Shown here: positions 1 through 8,344 of the stretch, piece after piece
Layout: every line of letters starts with the position of its first letter
Numbering within the stretch: the first letter of the stretch is position 1
Source: Ascoidea asiatica
Lineage: Eukaryota > Ascomycota > Saccharomycetes > Ascoideales > Ascoideaceae
Direction of reading: 5' to 3'
Length of the DNA: 64,000 bases
Assembly: GCA_001600695.1 (NCBI GenBank)
Contig: BCKQ01000018.1
Span: forward strand, 164,518-228,517
Notes under the pieces: generated by a model
Databases searched by the model: none
What the model was told of the DNA's origin: nothing
Seen by the model: only the letters and a program-made list of their open reading frames with translations
Translations under genes and position numbers: made by a program

Positions 1-424
1 GGAGAAAAATGAACGGTCATTGTATTTATCCATTACGCATCAACGGAGAGTATGGGACTGAACGTTGGCAAAAGGGCAAATAAGATTTTCCTGTCTGCTT
101 ATAAAGTCAGATTGTTTTAATTTAATATAAAAACAATAATATTGATTAATAAATTGAGGTTGTTAAAAACAAATTGACTGATGATGATTAAAAAATTCAT
201 AAAATTGAAAAAAAAAAGATTAAAGCTTTTCGTAGTAACGTTTTGAATAAAAAACTTTATCGATAATCAAAACAAAAATTAAAAAAGTGTTTTAATATCT
301 CTTCAAATTTCATGCTGGTCCTGGAAATGTCAACAAAGGTCTACTTAATGGAGAAATAAATAAACAAAATCAAAAATCCAAAAAAATTAGAGAAGTAAAT
401 CAAACGCGTAATAAAAAGTAAAAC

Positions 425-565
425 AAAAAATCAAAACATAAAATAAAAATTGAAACAGATAATCAAAATTGAAACAAAAAACTAAATCATATAATAAAAA
501 TTGAAACAGGTAATAAAAATTGAAACACATAATAAAAATTGAAACAAAAAATTGAAACAAAAAAA
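425..565. repeat. Degenerate tandem repeat (AAAATTGAAACA core)
   Basis: About seven copies of a core reading AAAATTGAAACA or close to it recur every 17-25 bases, separated by variable A-rich spacers such as CATATAATA. The spacing is irregular, so this is a degraded minisatellite rather than a clean array. Short ORFs predicted on the minus strand here (387-672) are only the repeat read as Phe/Tyr-rich peptide. Confidence 0.6.
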
Positions 566-796
566 AACACGGGATCATAACTTAGTATTATAAGAACTGC
601 GGTCAGAAATGATTGTTGAAGCATTTCTGTCAACAGGTCTAAGAGGGTAACGTCGTACATTGTGTGAGACAATAAGGGACATGGCCTTTTAAGCCTAATA
701 TGTTAACAGAAGCACTAGATACAGCCTCTTAGTTAAGCAGGTGATTCTCGGAGATAAGAAGTTAGTTATAATTGGTATTTTGATGAAGTGAAATTG

Positions 797-840
797 GGTG
801 TGAAATTGGTGTGAAATTGGTGTGAAATTGGTGTGAAATT
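797..840. repeat. Perfect 11-bp tandem repeat, four copies
   Basis: The unit GGTGTGAAATT is repeated four times without error. It lies about 210 bases upstream of the IST2-like start codon, so it could influence that promoter or simply be a young microsatellite-like expansion. Confidence 0.8.
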
Positions 841-1050
841 AGTATAAGATAAAATGAAGAGATTCGTTAATCTATTGGCATGTAAACACAATTGTATTTC
901 CCCTAAAACTGTATGATTATAAATATTGAATTCAATTTTCCAGATTATATTTATCTTCTTTGATTCACTAAGTTTTATCAGTTAATAGTATCCATTGTTT
1001 TTCAAGAATAAACAATTAAATCCATAACAAGTTAGATTTTTGTTCTAAAA

Positions 1051-3462
1051 ATGGATGGAGCTCATAATGCCAAAGATAATACTTTAAATGATATTAGTGA
1101 TAATTCAAATTCAAGTACAATTTCAGATTGTTCTTTACAACAATTAAATCCAGATTTTGTGATTTCAATAAATTATCCAATTGATTTAAAAACTTTGAAA
1201 CCAACAAATGAAGCAAAATTAAATTTAAATAATTTATTAAATAAATTGATTAATTATGGGTTTTTGGTTCAAATTAGACCTGGTAGTAATAATGAAAGTT
1301 TATTAATTTTTTTAAAATTAAAATTAGAATATTTGTTAATTGCGATTAAAAATTTCAAAATTAAAGATTATTTATTTAATGTTAATCAAGATTTAATTCT
1401 TAAGGATAATGATAATAATAATGACTTGAAATTAAAATTAAATGATTCAAGTAAATTAAGAATAATTTATGCAATTTTAGTTAATGATAAAGCTGATGGT
1501 GGTATTGGTTTATCTCCAAATTCAAATGATTGGTCATTCATCAATTCAATTCAACCAATTCATGATTTAAATTTTAATAAAAAAATGATCAAAAAATTGA
1601 CGTCAAATTTATTTACTCAAATTACATATAAAGACATTAATTTAATTCATAATAAGTTTGGTGAAAAAGTTTCTTTATATTTTGCCTTTTTACAATTTTA
1701 TACAAATTGGTTAATTTTTCCATCAATTATTGGACTTTTCTTCTTCTTATTAAATTTGAAAAAATTTTCATTTATTTTCACTTTTATCAATCTAATTTGG
1801 GGAGTTTTTTTTATTAATTTTTGGAATAGACAAGAAGCTATTTATTCAATAAAATGGAATACAAAAAATTCATTAAAAATTGATTTAAAGAAAAAAGATT
1901 TCAAAAGTAATTTGAAAATTATTGATTATATCTCTGGTAATGAAATTATTCATTATTATTCTTGGAAAAGATTTTTAAAAAAAATTTGTTTTATACCTCT
2001 AGCTTTATCATCTGCTTTAGTTTTAATGATTTGGCAATTTTTTTGTTTTTTTATTGAAATTTTCTTTAATGAAATTTATAATGGTCCATTAAAATCAATT
2101 TTTTCTTTAACTCCAACTGTAATGTTAGCTGTTTTTGTACCAATTTTAAATTTAATTTATAATAAATTTGTTTTAATTATGACAAATTGGGAAAATCATA
2201 AAACAAACATTTCTTATGAAAGATCATTAAATGAAAAATTATTTATTATAAGTTTTTTAACTTCATATATGGCCTTGATGATAACTTCATTTTTATATTT
2301 ACCTTTTGGTTATTTGATTAATCCATATATTAATCATATTCATATTTTTGTTCATAACAATATTTCAAATAAAATTCCATTAAAAGAAGATATTTTTATT
2401 ATTAATCCAAATAGAATTCATCAACAATTTTTTTTTGCAATTGTTATAAATCAGATTATTGGATTTTTAACAGAACATTTATTACCAATTTTACAAAAAC
2501 AAATTTTACCAAAAATTTTTAAAGAAAAAAAATATAAATTTAATGATAAATTAAATGAAATTGATTATATTAAACAAATTAGAAATGAAGTTTATAAATT
2601 TCAAAATTATGATGTTAATATTGATTATAAAGAAATGATAATTCAATATGGTTATTTAATTATGTTCTCACAAATTTGGTCATTAGCTCCATTAATTTGT
2701 TTAATTTCAAATGTTTTTGAATTTAGAGGAGATATTTTTAAAATTTTTACTGAAATGAAAAGACCGATTCCAGAAAGAATCGATTCAATTTATCCTTGGA
2801 ATAATTATTTATATCTTTTAACTTGGTTAGGTACAATAATTTCTCCAAGTATAACTTCAATGTTTAATAGTTCAAAAATTATGTTTAATGAAGATTTTAA
2901 TAAAATTAATTCAATGAATAAATCAAAAGATTCAATTGAATCAATAAATTTTTTAAATCAAAATGGTTTTTTAAATTCTCCAGTTGAAATTAATACATGG
3001 TTAGTTTTATTAATAATTTTAATTTCAGAACATTTATTTTTTATTTTGAATTTTTTAATTAAAAATCTTACTAAAAAAATTAAATCAAAAGAAGAATTAA
3101 ATTCAATTAAAAATGATTTTGAATTAAGAAAAAAAATAGTTTCAATTAAAACTGGTGAATTAAAAAATATTAAACAAAATATTAATATTGATAATAATGA
3201 AGAAGAAGAAGAAGAAGGAGTTGAAGAAGTTGATTTGAATGAAATAAATTTAATTGAAGATGAATGGATTAAATTAAATGGAGATTCTATTGATAATTTA
3301 ATTAAAGAAGTTGATTTATTTGTTATTACTGAAGAAAAAGAGAATATGAATAAAGAAAATTTTGAGAAAAATAAAAAATTTGAAGCAAATGAAAATTCTG
3401 AAGAATTAAATGAAAAAGCAACTGGAATTTCTAGTGGAGCAAATATAAGAAATGAATTATAA
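1051..3462 (+). CDS. IST2: Anoctamin/TMEM16-family membrane protein, Ist2-like
   Basis: This 803-residue integral membrane protein fits the fungal TMEM16/anoctamin family, whose yeast member Ist2 tethers cortical ER to the plasma membrane and affects ion and lipid homeostasis. A soluble N-terminal domain (about 1-215) is followed by the family-typical segment KFGEKVSLYFAFLQFYTNWL, then about eight hydrophobic spans to about residue 680. The C-terminal tail is soluble and contains an acidic run of six Glu. S. cerevisiae Ist2 is about 946 residues and ends in a long Lys/His-rich cortical sorting tail. I see no such polybasic end here: the protein stops at ANIRNEL. The family assignment is firm, but orthologous tethering function is inferred. 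The gene converges on the APC13 gene with 46 bases between stop codons. Confidence 0.85.
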   Translation: MDGAHNAKDNTLNDISDNSNSSTISDCSLQQLNPDFVISINYPIDLKTLKPTNEAKLNLNNLLNKLINYGFLVQIRPGSNNESLLIFLKLKLEYLLIAIKNFKIKDYLFNVNQDLILKDNDNNNDLKLKLNDSSKLRIIYAILVNDKADGGIGLSPNSNDWSFINSIQPIHDLNFNKKMIKKLTSNLFTQITYKDINLIHNKFGEKVSLYFAFLQFYTNWLIFPSIIGLFFFLLNLKKFSFIFTFINLIWGVFFINFWNRQEAIYSIKWNTKNSLKIDLKKKDFKSNLKIIDYISGNEIIHYYSWKRFLKKICFIPLALSSALVLMIWQFFCFFIEIFFNEIYNGPLKSIFSLTPTVMLAVFVPILNLIYNKFVLIMTNWENHKTNISYERSLNEKLFIISFLTSYMALMITSFLYLPFGYLINPYINHIHIFVHNNISNKIPLKEDIFIINPNRIHQQFFFAIVINQIIGFLTEHLLPILQKQILPKIFKEKKYKFNDKLNEIDYIKQIRNEVYKFQNYDVNIDYKEMIIQYGYLIMFSQIWSLAPLICLISNVFEFRGDIFKIFTEMKRPIPERIDSIYPWNNYLYLLTWLGTIISPSITSMFNSSKIMFNEDFNKINSMNKSKDSIESINFLNQNGFLNSPVEINTWLVLLIILISEHLFFILNFLIKNLTKKIKSKEELNSIKNDFELRKKIVSIKTGELKNIKQNINIDNNEEEEEEGVEEVDLNEINLIEDEWIKLNGDSIDNLIKEVDLFVITEEKENMNKENFEKNKKFEANENSEELNEKATGISSGANIRNEL

Positions 3463-3508
3463 GTAATATATAATATATAATATATAAGATTAAGTAGATG
3501 ATAATATA

Positions 3509-4756
3509 TTAAGGAGTTGAACTTACAATATTAGGCATATTAAATAAATCATTTGATTGATCAAAAGAGTTTATATTACCATTATTATTATTATTTGTGT
3601 TTGTATTTCTATTTGTATTTGGAATAATATTATCGATATCATTATCAAAATAATCATTATTATTATTATTATCATTATTAATATAGTTATCGATATAGTT
3701 ATCATTATCATAGATATTATTATTTTTAAATCTATTTAAAATAGTATGATCAAAATTGACAAATCTTAAACCACCATTATTATGATCATTATATAAATTA
3801 AGTAAATTATCATCATTGAAAGTGAAATTTGATTGAATTAAATTATTGATGATATTATTTGAATTTAATTCATTATTAGTAATAAAATCATCATCATTAT
3901 CTATATCATTATCATTATCGTTATCGTTATCGTTATCCATATCATTACGATTAGTATCATTGTTTATATCATTATCGATATCACTTAAATTATCAGTTAA
4001 ATTAATATTTCGATTATCTATATCATTTATATTGGTATTATTATTATTATCTATATTATCGTTATCTATTTCATTATCATTATCAGTATTATTAGGATTC
4101 ATATTAGTATTGTTGACATTGTTAGTAGTGTTATTATTAATATTATTATTAGTATTAGTATTATTGTTATTATTCATATTATTAGGATCATTATTTGTTG
4201 TTGTATTATTATTCATATTATTTGAATTTGAATTAGTATTTGTATTAGTTGTAAAATTTGAATAATTATTAATATTATTTAAACCTAAATAATTTAAATC
4301 AATTGAAGGATTATTATCATTTAAGAATTTTTTTAAATTTAAATCTTTCCAAATATATTGATTTTTTTTAATTAATAATTTATTTTTAATTGAAGAAGAA
4401 CCAAAAATTTGATTTTTTAATGAATAAATATTTGGTAAATTATTATTATTTAAAATATCATCATCGTCATCATCATCATTATTATTATTACCATTACCAT
4501 TATTATTACCATTGAAATTATTATTACTATCATAATTAATATTATCAACATAATCTATGTTATTTATATTACTGTTATAAGTTGAATTATTAACATTATT
4601 TGAATTACTTAATAATTTTTTTAAAAACATTTGTAATTGAGATTCATTGATTTCAATATCATCAAAGGGTAAAATATCTTTACTCCATTCAGTCATATAT
4701 AAAACATGATGGGAAGTCTTTAAATGAATATATGAGAACTGTGAATCTCTAATCAT
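3509..4756 (-). CDS. SWM1: Anaphase-promoting complex subunit Apc13/Swm1, Asn-rich
   Basis: The N terminus reads IRDSQFSYIHL, then HHVLY, then EWSKDIL (residues 2-28). This matches the conserved Apc13/Swm1 start (RDS-F-Y-HL, HH-LY, EW--DIL) that docks onto the TPR subunits of the anaphase-promoting complex, the ubiquitin ligase for cyclins and securin. The rest of the 415 residues is dominated by Asn, Asp and Thr runs encoded by AAT/GAT repeats. A more ordered patch near the C terminus (GLRFVNFDHTILNRF) may be a second binding motif. S. cerevisiae Swm1 is only about 170 residues, so the low-complexity insertion more than doubles the size. The assignment rests on the short N-terminal motif and should be read as likely, not certain. 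ORFs on the other strand (3557-4265) are repeat shadows. Confidence 0.72.
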   Translation of the reverse strand: MIRDSQFSYIHLKTSHHVLYMTEWSKDILPFDDIEINESQLQMFLKKLLSNSNNVNNSTYNSNINNIDYVDNINYDSNNNFNGNNNGNGNNNNDDDDDDDILNNNNLPNIYSLKNQIFGSSSIKNKLLIKKNQYIWKDLNLKKFLNDNNPSIDLNYLGLNNINNYSNFTTNTNTNSNSNNMNNNTTTNNDPNNMNNNNNTNTNNNINNNTTNNVNNTNMNPNNTDNDNEIDNDNIDNNNNTNINDIDNRNINLTDNLSDIDNDINNDTNRNDMDNDNDNDNDNDIDNDDDFITNNELNSNNIINNLIQSNFTFNDDNLLNLYNDHNNGGLRFVNFDHTILNRFKNNNIYDNDNYIDNYINNDNNNNNDYFDNDIDNIIPNTNRNTNTNNNNNGNINSFDQSNDLFNMPNIVSSTP

Positions 4757-5300
4757 TTTTGATATAAGATTATAATATGAATTGATCTTTTATTCAGAAA
4801 GTAAATTATCAATCAAGATTCTTTATTTCTATTGTTGTTTTAAAAATTATTCAATATCCTTATCAATATCAATAACAATATCAATATCAATAATTGATTT
4901 GGAAATTTTGAAGATTAGCCACAAACAATCACGTGTATTAATTGAAGCCATAAATGAGGTACTTCTGAATATTACTCACGCCTCTCTTTTGTAGTTTTGT
5001 GGCTGATTATAATTCCTAAAACAGAAATATCAAAAACTGCGGCGTTTCTTTCTTTTTTTTTTTTGATCACGTAATCGCGGTGTCAGCCGAAATGTTTTCA
5101 GATCTGGCCTGAGCCTGTTTTGCAGTGCAGACTGAGATCTGACTGGGAGAAGGAGCACCACCGCCAGCTGTTCCATCTTTCTGCTGCTGTTGTTTCTTCT
5201 GTCGAAGACTCAAAAACAGGAGACTCTGCTGCCTCTACTTCTGCGTCTGCTGCTTTTCCGAACCATTCTTTTAGCTGTTTACTATTGCCACTCTGCTGAA
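4757..5300. promoter_or_regulatory. Divergent promoter region between APC13 and the KRE1-like gene
   Basis: The region separates two genes that start away from each other. It contains ATCACGTG (4928-4935), a pyrimidine run near 5048-5063, a TGATCACG element near 5063, and a GC-richer patch (5065-5260) directly upstream of the KRE1-like ATG. That patch is open in one frame, but the stretch has no ATG before 5301, so I read it as 5' leader. Confidence 0.55.
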
Positions 5301-6336
5301 ATGAAGTCTCAAGCTATATTTAATCTATGTTTATATTCTTTCTTTTTCGCTAATAGTAAGTATATTTCAGATCTACAACAAACTCAAGGATATTTATCCT
5401 CAAAAGATTTCTAAATAATATCAATCTTTCAATGATATTGGATGAATCATTCAGTTTTCTTGATTCTTGTGAATCTTCGGTTATATTCTCATTCATGATT
5501 TACTAACCACTCACTTTATAACCACAGATATACTAGCAGCTCCAGCTGTAGTTGATACTGAAACAACCACCGCTGCTACCACGGCAGCCGCTACAGCTGC
5601 CACTACTACTACAGCTGCTGATGCTGTAGCTGCTGCTGCTGTTGATACTACCACCACTGCTGTCGCTGCTGCCGCCGCTGCTGATACAGATACTACAACA
5701 ACTGCTGCCGCCGCTGCTGTTGCCACTACTACAACTGGGGTTACAACTGGAACAACTGCTGCTACAACTGCTGCCACCACTACTGCTGCAACTGCTGCAA
5801 CTACAACCCCCAAAACTACTGCTGCTACAACTGCTGCTACTACTACCACTGGTGTCACAACTGGTGTCACCACTGGTACAACTGCAGCTACAACTGCCGC
5901 TACAACTACAGCAGCTACAACCACAGCAGCTACAACCACTGCTGCAACGACTACTGCTGCTACTACAACTGCCGCCACAACTACTTCTGATTCTTCAGAA
6001 TCTTCTGAAACAGATACTGGTACTGATGATTCATCTGGTTCAAGTGCTTCAACAACTTCTCAAACTTCAATTTGGGTAACTGTAACTTATTCTGATGGTG
6101 GTGTAGCTACTGTTGAAACAACCTTTTCTCAAGTTTTTGCTTCTATATCAACTGTTGCAGCAACTCCTGCTTCGGGTTCAGTTGGTTTAGGTACAATTTC
6201 TGGTACTGTTGGTGGAATTGAAACTGGTATAACAATTACTCTTGGTTCAACCAATTTAGGTAATAATTTAATCAATCAAAATTCAAAAGTTTTATCGACT
6301 GGTTTATTTTTGGGAATTGCTGCTTTATTACTTTAA
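5301..6336 (+). CDS. KRE1: KRE1-like GPI-anchored Thr/Ala-rich cell wall protein (two exons)
   Basis: No single ORF covers this gene. Exon 1 is 5301-5355 and exon 2 is 5528-6336, joined across a GTAAGT...TACTAAC...CAG intron, giving 287 residues. The junction completes a signal peptide: MKSQAIFNLCLYSFFFA in exon 1, then N-ILAAPAVV across and after it. Residues about 25-180 are Thr/Ala-rich repeats (TTAATTAA, TTGVTTG), a typical O-mannosylated stalk. A conserved C-terminal block follows (IWVTVTYSDGG, then SGSVGLGTISGTVGGIETG), which resembles the Kre1 family. The protein ends in a hydrophobic tail (STGLFLGIAALLL) fitting GPI attachment. Kre1 in S. cerevisiae is needed for beta-1,6-glucan and is the K1 killer toxin secondary receptor. 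The splice structure is well supported; the exact orthology is likely. A long minus-strand ORF (5511-5978) is an antisense shadow of the repeats. Confidence 0.8.
5356..5527 (+). other. Spliceosomal intron in the KRE1-like gene
   Basis: The 172-base intron has donor GTAAGT (5356), branch point TACTAAC (5501-5507) and acceptor CAG ending at 5527, 21 bases after the branch adenosine. It interrupts the signal peptide codons in phase 1. Stops in the relevant frame (for example TGA at 5470) show that it must be removed. Confidence 0.85.
5550..5985 (+). repeat. Thr/Ala codon repeat array in the KRE1-like gene
   Basis: Short ACA/ACT/ACC and GCT/GCC/GCA codon blocks repeat irregularly and code for TTAATTAA- and TTGVTTG-type units. 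This is the most GC-rich coding stretch of the left third and is likely to vary in length between strains. Confidence 0.8.
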
Positions 6337-6966
6337 TCAAACTAATTATTTAACAAAAAAACAAAAAAAAAAAATTAAAAAAAAAGAAGCAAATTATTTT
6401 ATTGATTTAAATCATTAATAAATCATTATTTCATTATATCTTTAGAATTAAATTAATTTCATCATTTTTCCATTATTTATCCATTATTTTTTCTTTTCTT
6501 TAGAAAAAAATTAAAATAGTATTATTCATTCCATTTATTCTCAATCAAATTAATAATACTATTCTGTACTTTATAATTTTTACAAATATACAGTTTATAA
6601 ATATATACTTATATATATTTATATTAAAGGTAATATATTAATATATAATATAATTCATCTTTCATTTTTTCATTTTTTCATTTCTACAACTTCTTTAACA
6701 TTGGATCTCTTTTTCTTTTTTTTTTGGGTTTTTGATTTTGTTTTCATTTTATATATTGTCTTTCAATTTTTGATTCAAAATCTATTTTTATCTTATTCTT
6801 AACTAAATAAATATAAATTTACAATTATTTTTCATAAACAAACTTTATTACAGTAGCGCTTATAACATTTTTTCAAAAAAAAAACAATAGCATTAAATAG
6901 TGATATATTTCAAAATATAAAATTGATAGAAAATAAATTAAATATCTTTAATTTTTTCAATGAAAA
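6337..6966. other. Convergent 3' intergenic region
   Basis: Very AT-rich DNA lies between the stop codons of the KRE1-like gene and CDC33. It contains poly-A and poly-T tracts and TATATA-type runs (about 6595-6650) of the kind that serve as yeast 3'-end signals. No ORF or RNA gene is visible. Confidence 0.6.
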
Positions 6967-7644
6967 TTAAACATGGAATGATTTATTTGAAGAATCATCA
7001 TGAGAAGTAAATTCAATTCTATCATTATCTTCTAATTTTAAAATAATTTTAAATTTTTTACCAATTGGTTCTAAACTTTCTTTTTTACAAGATTTTGTCC
7101 AAAGACCAACTCTATAAAAGACTTTTCTAACATTTAATACAACTCCATTAACTTCATTTTCATCTTCTTCAATAGTTTCACCAATTAAAGCTAATACAGA
7201 TCTCATCCAAAGATCATTAATATTAAGTCTTGTTTTTTCTTTGAATTGATAAGACCATTTACCACCTTTTGAATTTAAAGAATCTTCCCATTCAGGTCTA
7301 ATACCTTCTTTAAATAAATGATAATCTGACCTTGTTGGTAATTCATTTGCAGGTGGAATTGCATTATAAATTCCCCAAAATTCTTCAACTGTACTAAATG
7401 TAATAACTGGTTTTAATAAATCACCCCAAGATTCATTTTTTGTTACTGGAGGTTTTGTATACCATAATGTCCATTTAGAATTTAATGGATGATATACATT
7501 GAATTGTTTTGAAGAAAAAATTGAAATAGGTTCTTGTTCTTTTGTTAAAGTTTTTTCATTATTTATTTCTTCAACTTTTTTTATTTCTTTTGATGAATCA
7601 TCAATTTTTAAATTTTCTAATTTTTTTTCTACAGCTTCACTCAT
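6967..7644 (-). CDS. CDC33: Translation initiation factor eIF4E (mRNA cap-binding protein)
   Basis: This 225-residue protein binds the m7G cap of mRNA and recruits the 40S subunit through eIF4G. The core carries the expected landmarks: HPLNSKWTLWYTKPP (52-66), the cap-stacking Trp in ESWGD (W73), FWGIYNAIPPA (89-99), the second cap Trp with its acidic partner in PEWED (W119, E120), and GGKW (127-130). Residues 1-45 form a charged, disordered N-terminal extension of the usual kind. Length matches the family (213 in S. cerevisiae). It converges on the KRE1-like gene and lies downstream of UTP10 on the same strand. Its roughly 700-base promoter contains a tandem bZIP-like element. Confidence 0.96.
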   Translation of the reverse strand: MSEAVEKKLENLKIDDSSKEIKKVEEINNEKTLTKEQEPISIFSSKQFNVYHPLNSKWTLWYTKPPVTKNESWGDLLKPVITFSTVEEFWGIYNAIPPANELPTRSDYHLFKEGIRPEWEDSLNSKGGKWSYQFKEKTRLNINDLWMRSVLALIGETIEEDENEVNGVVLNVRKVFYRVGLWTKSCKKESLEPIGKKFKIILKLEDNDRIEFTSHDDSSNKSFHV

Positions 7645-8344
7645 GATTATTATTATTATTATATTATTGTTATTATGATTAAATTTCTATTGCCTTCTAT
7701 GAATTAAATTTCTTTAATCTCTAAAATGATATTGATTTATATTCTGCTTTAATTTGGTTAAAATGATACAATGTTATATAATATGCTATGGAGTAATATA
7801 AATTAATATAAAATAAGCGCTTTGAAATAATTTGAAAATGATATTTTGTGACTAATGATAAAATGAGGAAATTATTAAAGATTTTAATATATTTCTAATA
7901 TATTTATGATAAAGTAAAATTTAAGAGTTACAAATCGTAATTATGTTTCTGCTGAGATCAACAACTGAATCTCAATTCTTTTATTTATCTCCAAAGTCAA
8001 TTAACAGCACTTTGAAAATTTTATTCTTTTTCAGCAATTTTTCCACGAAAAATCTAATCGAGAAAAATTATTTTGAAGTTTGTGGCGCTGCGTCAGCGCT
8101 GAGTCAGCACAAAACAAAAGTCATGTGATGATGCTGATTTCCGGCCGACGCGTAAAAAAACTATCAACTAACTAATTAATTTATTATTGAAATTTTCAAA
8201 AATAATAAAGGTTATTAATTATTAATTTCAAAATTTATTTATTTTGTTTATTTTATTTATTAATATAGATATATATTTTTTATCAGGTTTCGATTTTAGA
8301 GTTATATTATAGTGAAGAACGGTAGAAAGAAAGATGTGAAATCC
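7645..8344. promoter_or_regulatory. Promoter region of CDC33 / 3' region of UTP10
   Basis: Mostly AT-rich sequence separates UTP10 from CDC33 on the same strand. A short GC-rich patch at about 8080-8155 holds two adjacent 11-bp palindrome-like units (8087-8108) and a CCGGCC-containing segment. It is the obvious regulatory core about 440 bases upstream of the CDC33 start. A 61-aa ORF crossing it (7943-8128) has no support. Confidence 0.55.
8087..8108. promoter_or_regulatory. Tandem Gcn4/AP-1-like (bZIP) sites
   Basis: GCTGCGTCAGC (8087-8097) is followed without a gap by GCTGAGTCAGC (8098-8108). The second unit is symmetric around TGAGTCA, the core bound by Gcn4/AP-1/Yap-type bZIP dimers. It lies in the eIF4E promoter. 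Factor identity is inferred. Confidence 0.55.

Larger units (their letters stand above)
1..1050. other. Intergenic region at the left edge
   Basis: No credible gene is visible. The stretch holds an A-rich block of short degenerate repeats (about 425-565), a perfect 11-bp tandem repeat (797-840) and a T-rich run leading to the IST2-like start at 1051. Part of it must be the promoter of that gene. The segment 600-760 is less AT-rich and looks different from its surroundings, but I see no terminal repeats or ORF that would make it a transposon remnant. Confidence 0.6.

Noticed and set aside
9..86. Short ORF reading in at the left edge (MNGHCIYPLRING...)
   Set aside because: 25 codons only, no recognisable family; could be the end of an unseen gene but not supportable.
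600..760. Possible solo LTR (TGTTAACAG-type sequence in a less AT-rich block)
   Set aside because: No matching terminal inverted ends, target-site duplication or second copy in the window.
3846..4265. 139-aa Leu/Ser-rich plus-strand ORF
   Set aside because: Antisense of the Asn/Asp repeats in the APC13 gene.
5511..5978. 155-aa Val/Ala-rich minus-strand ORF
   Set aside because: Antisense of the Thr/Ala codon repeats of the KRE1-like gene.
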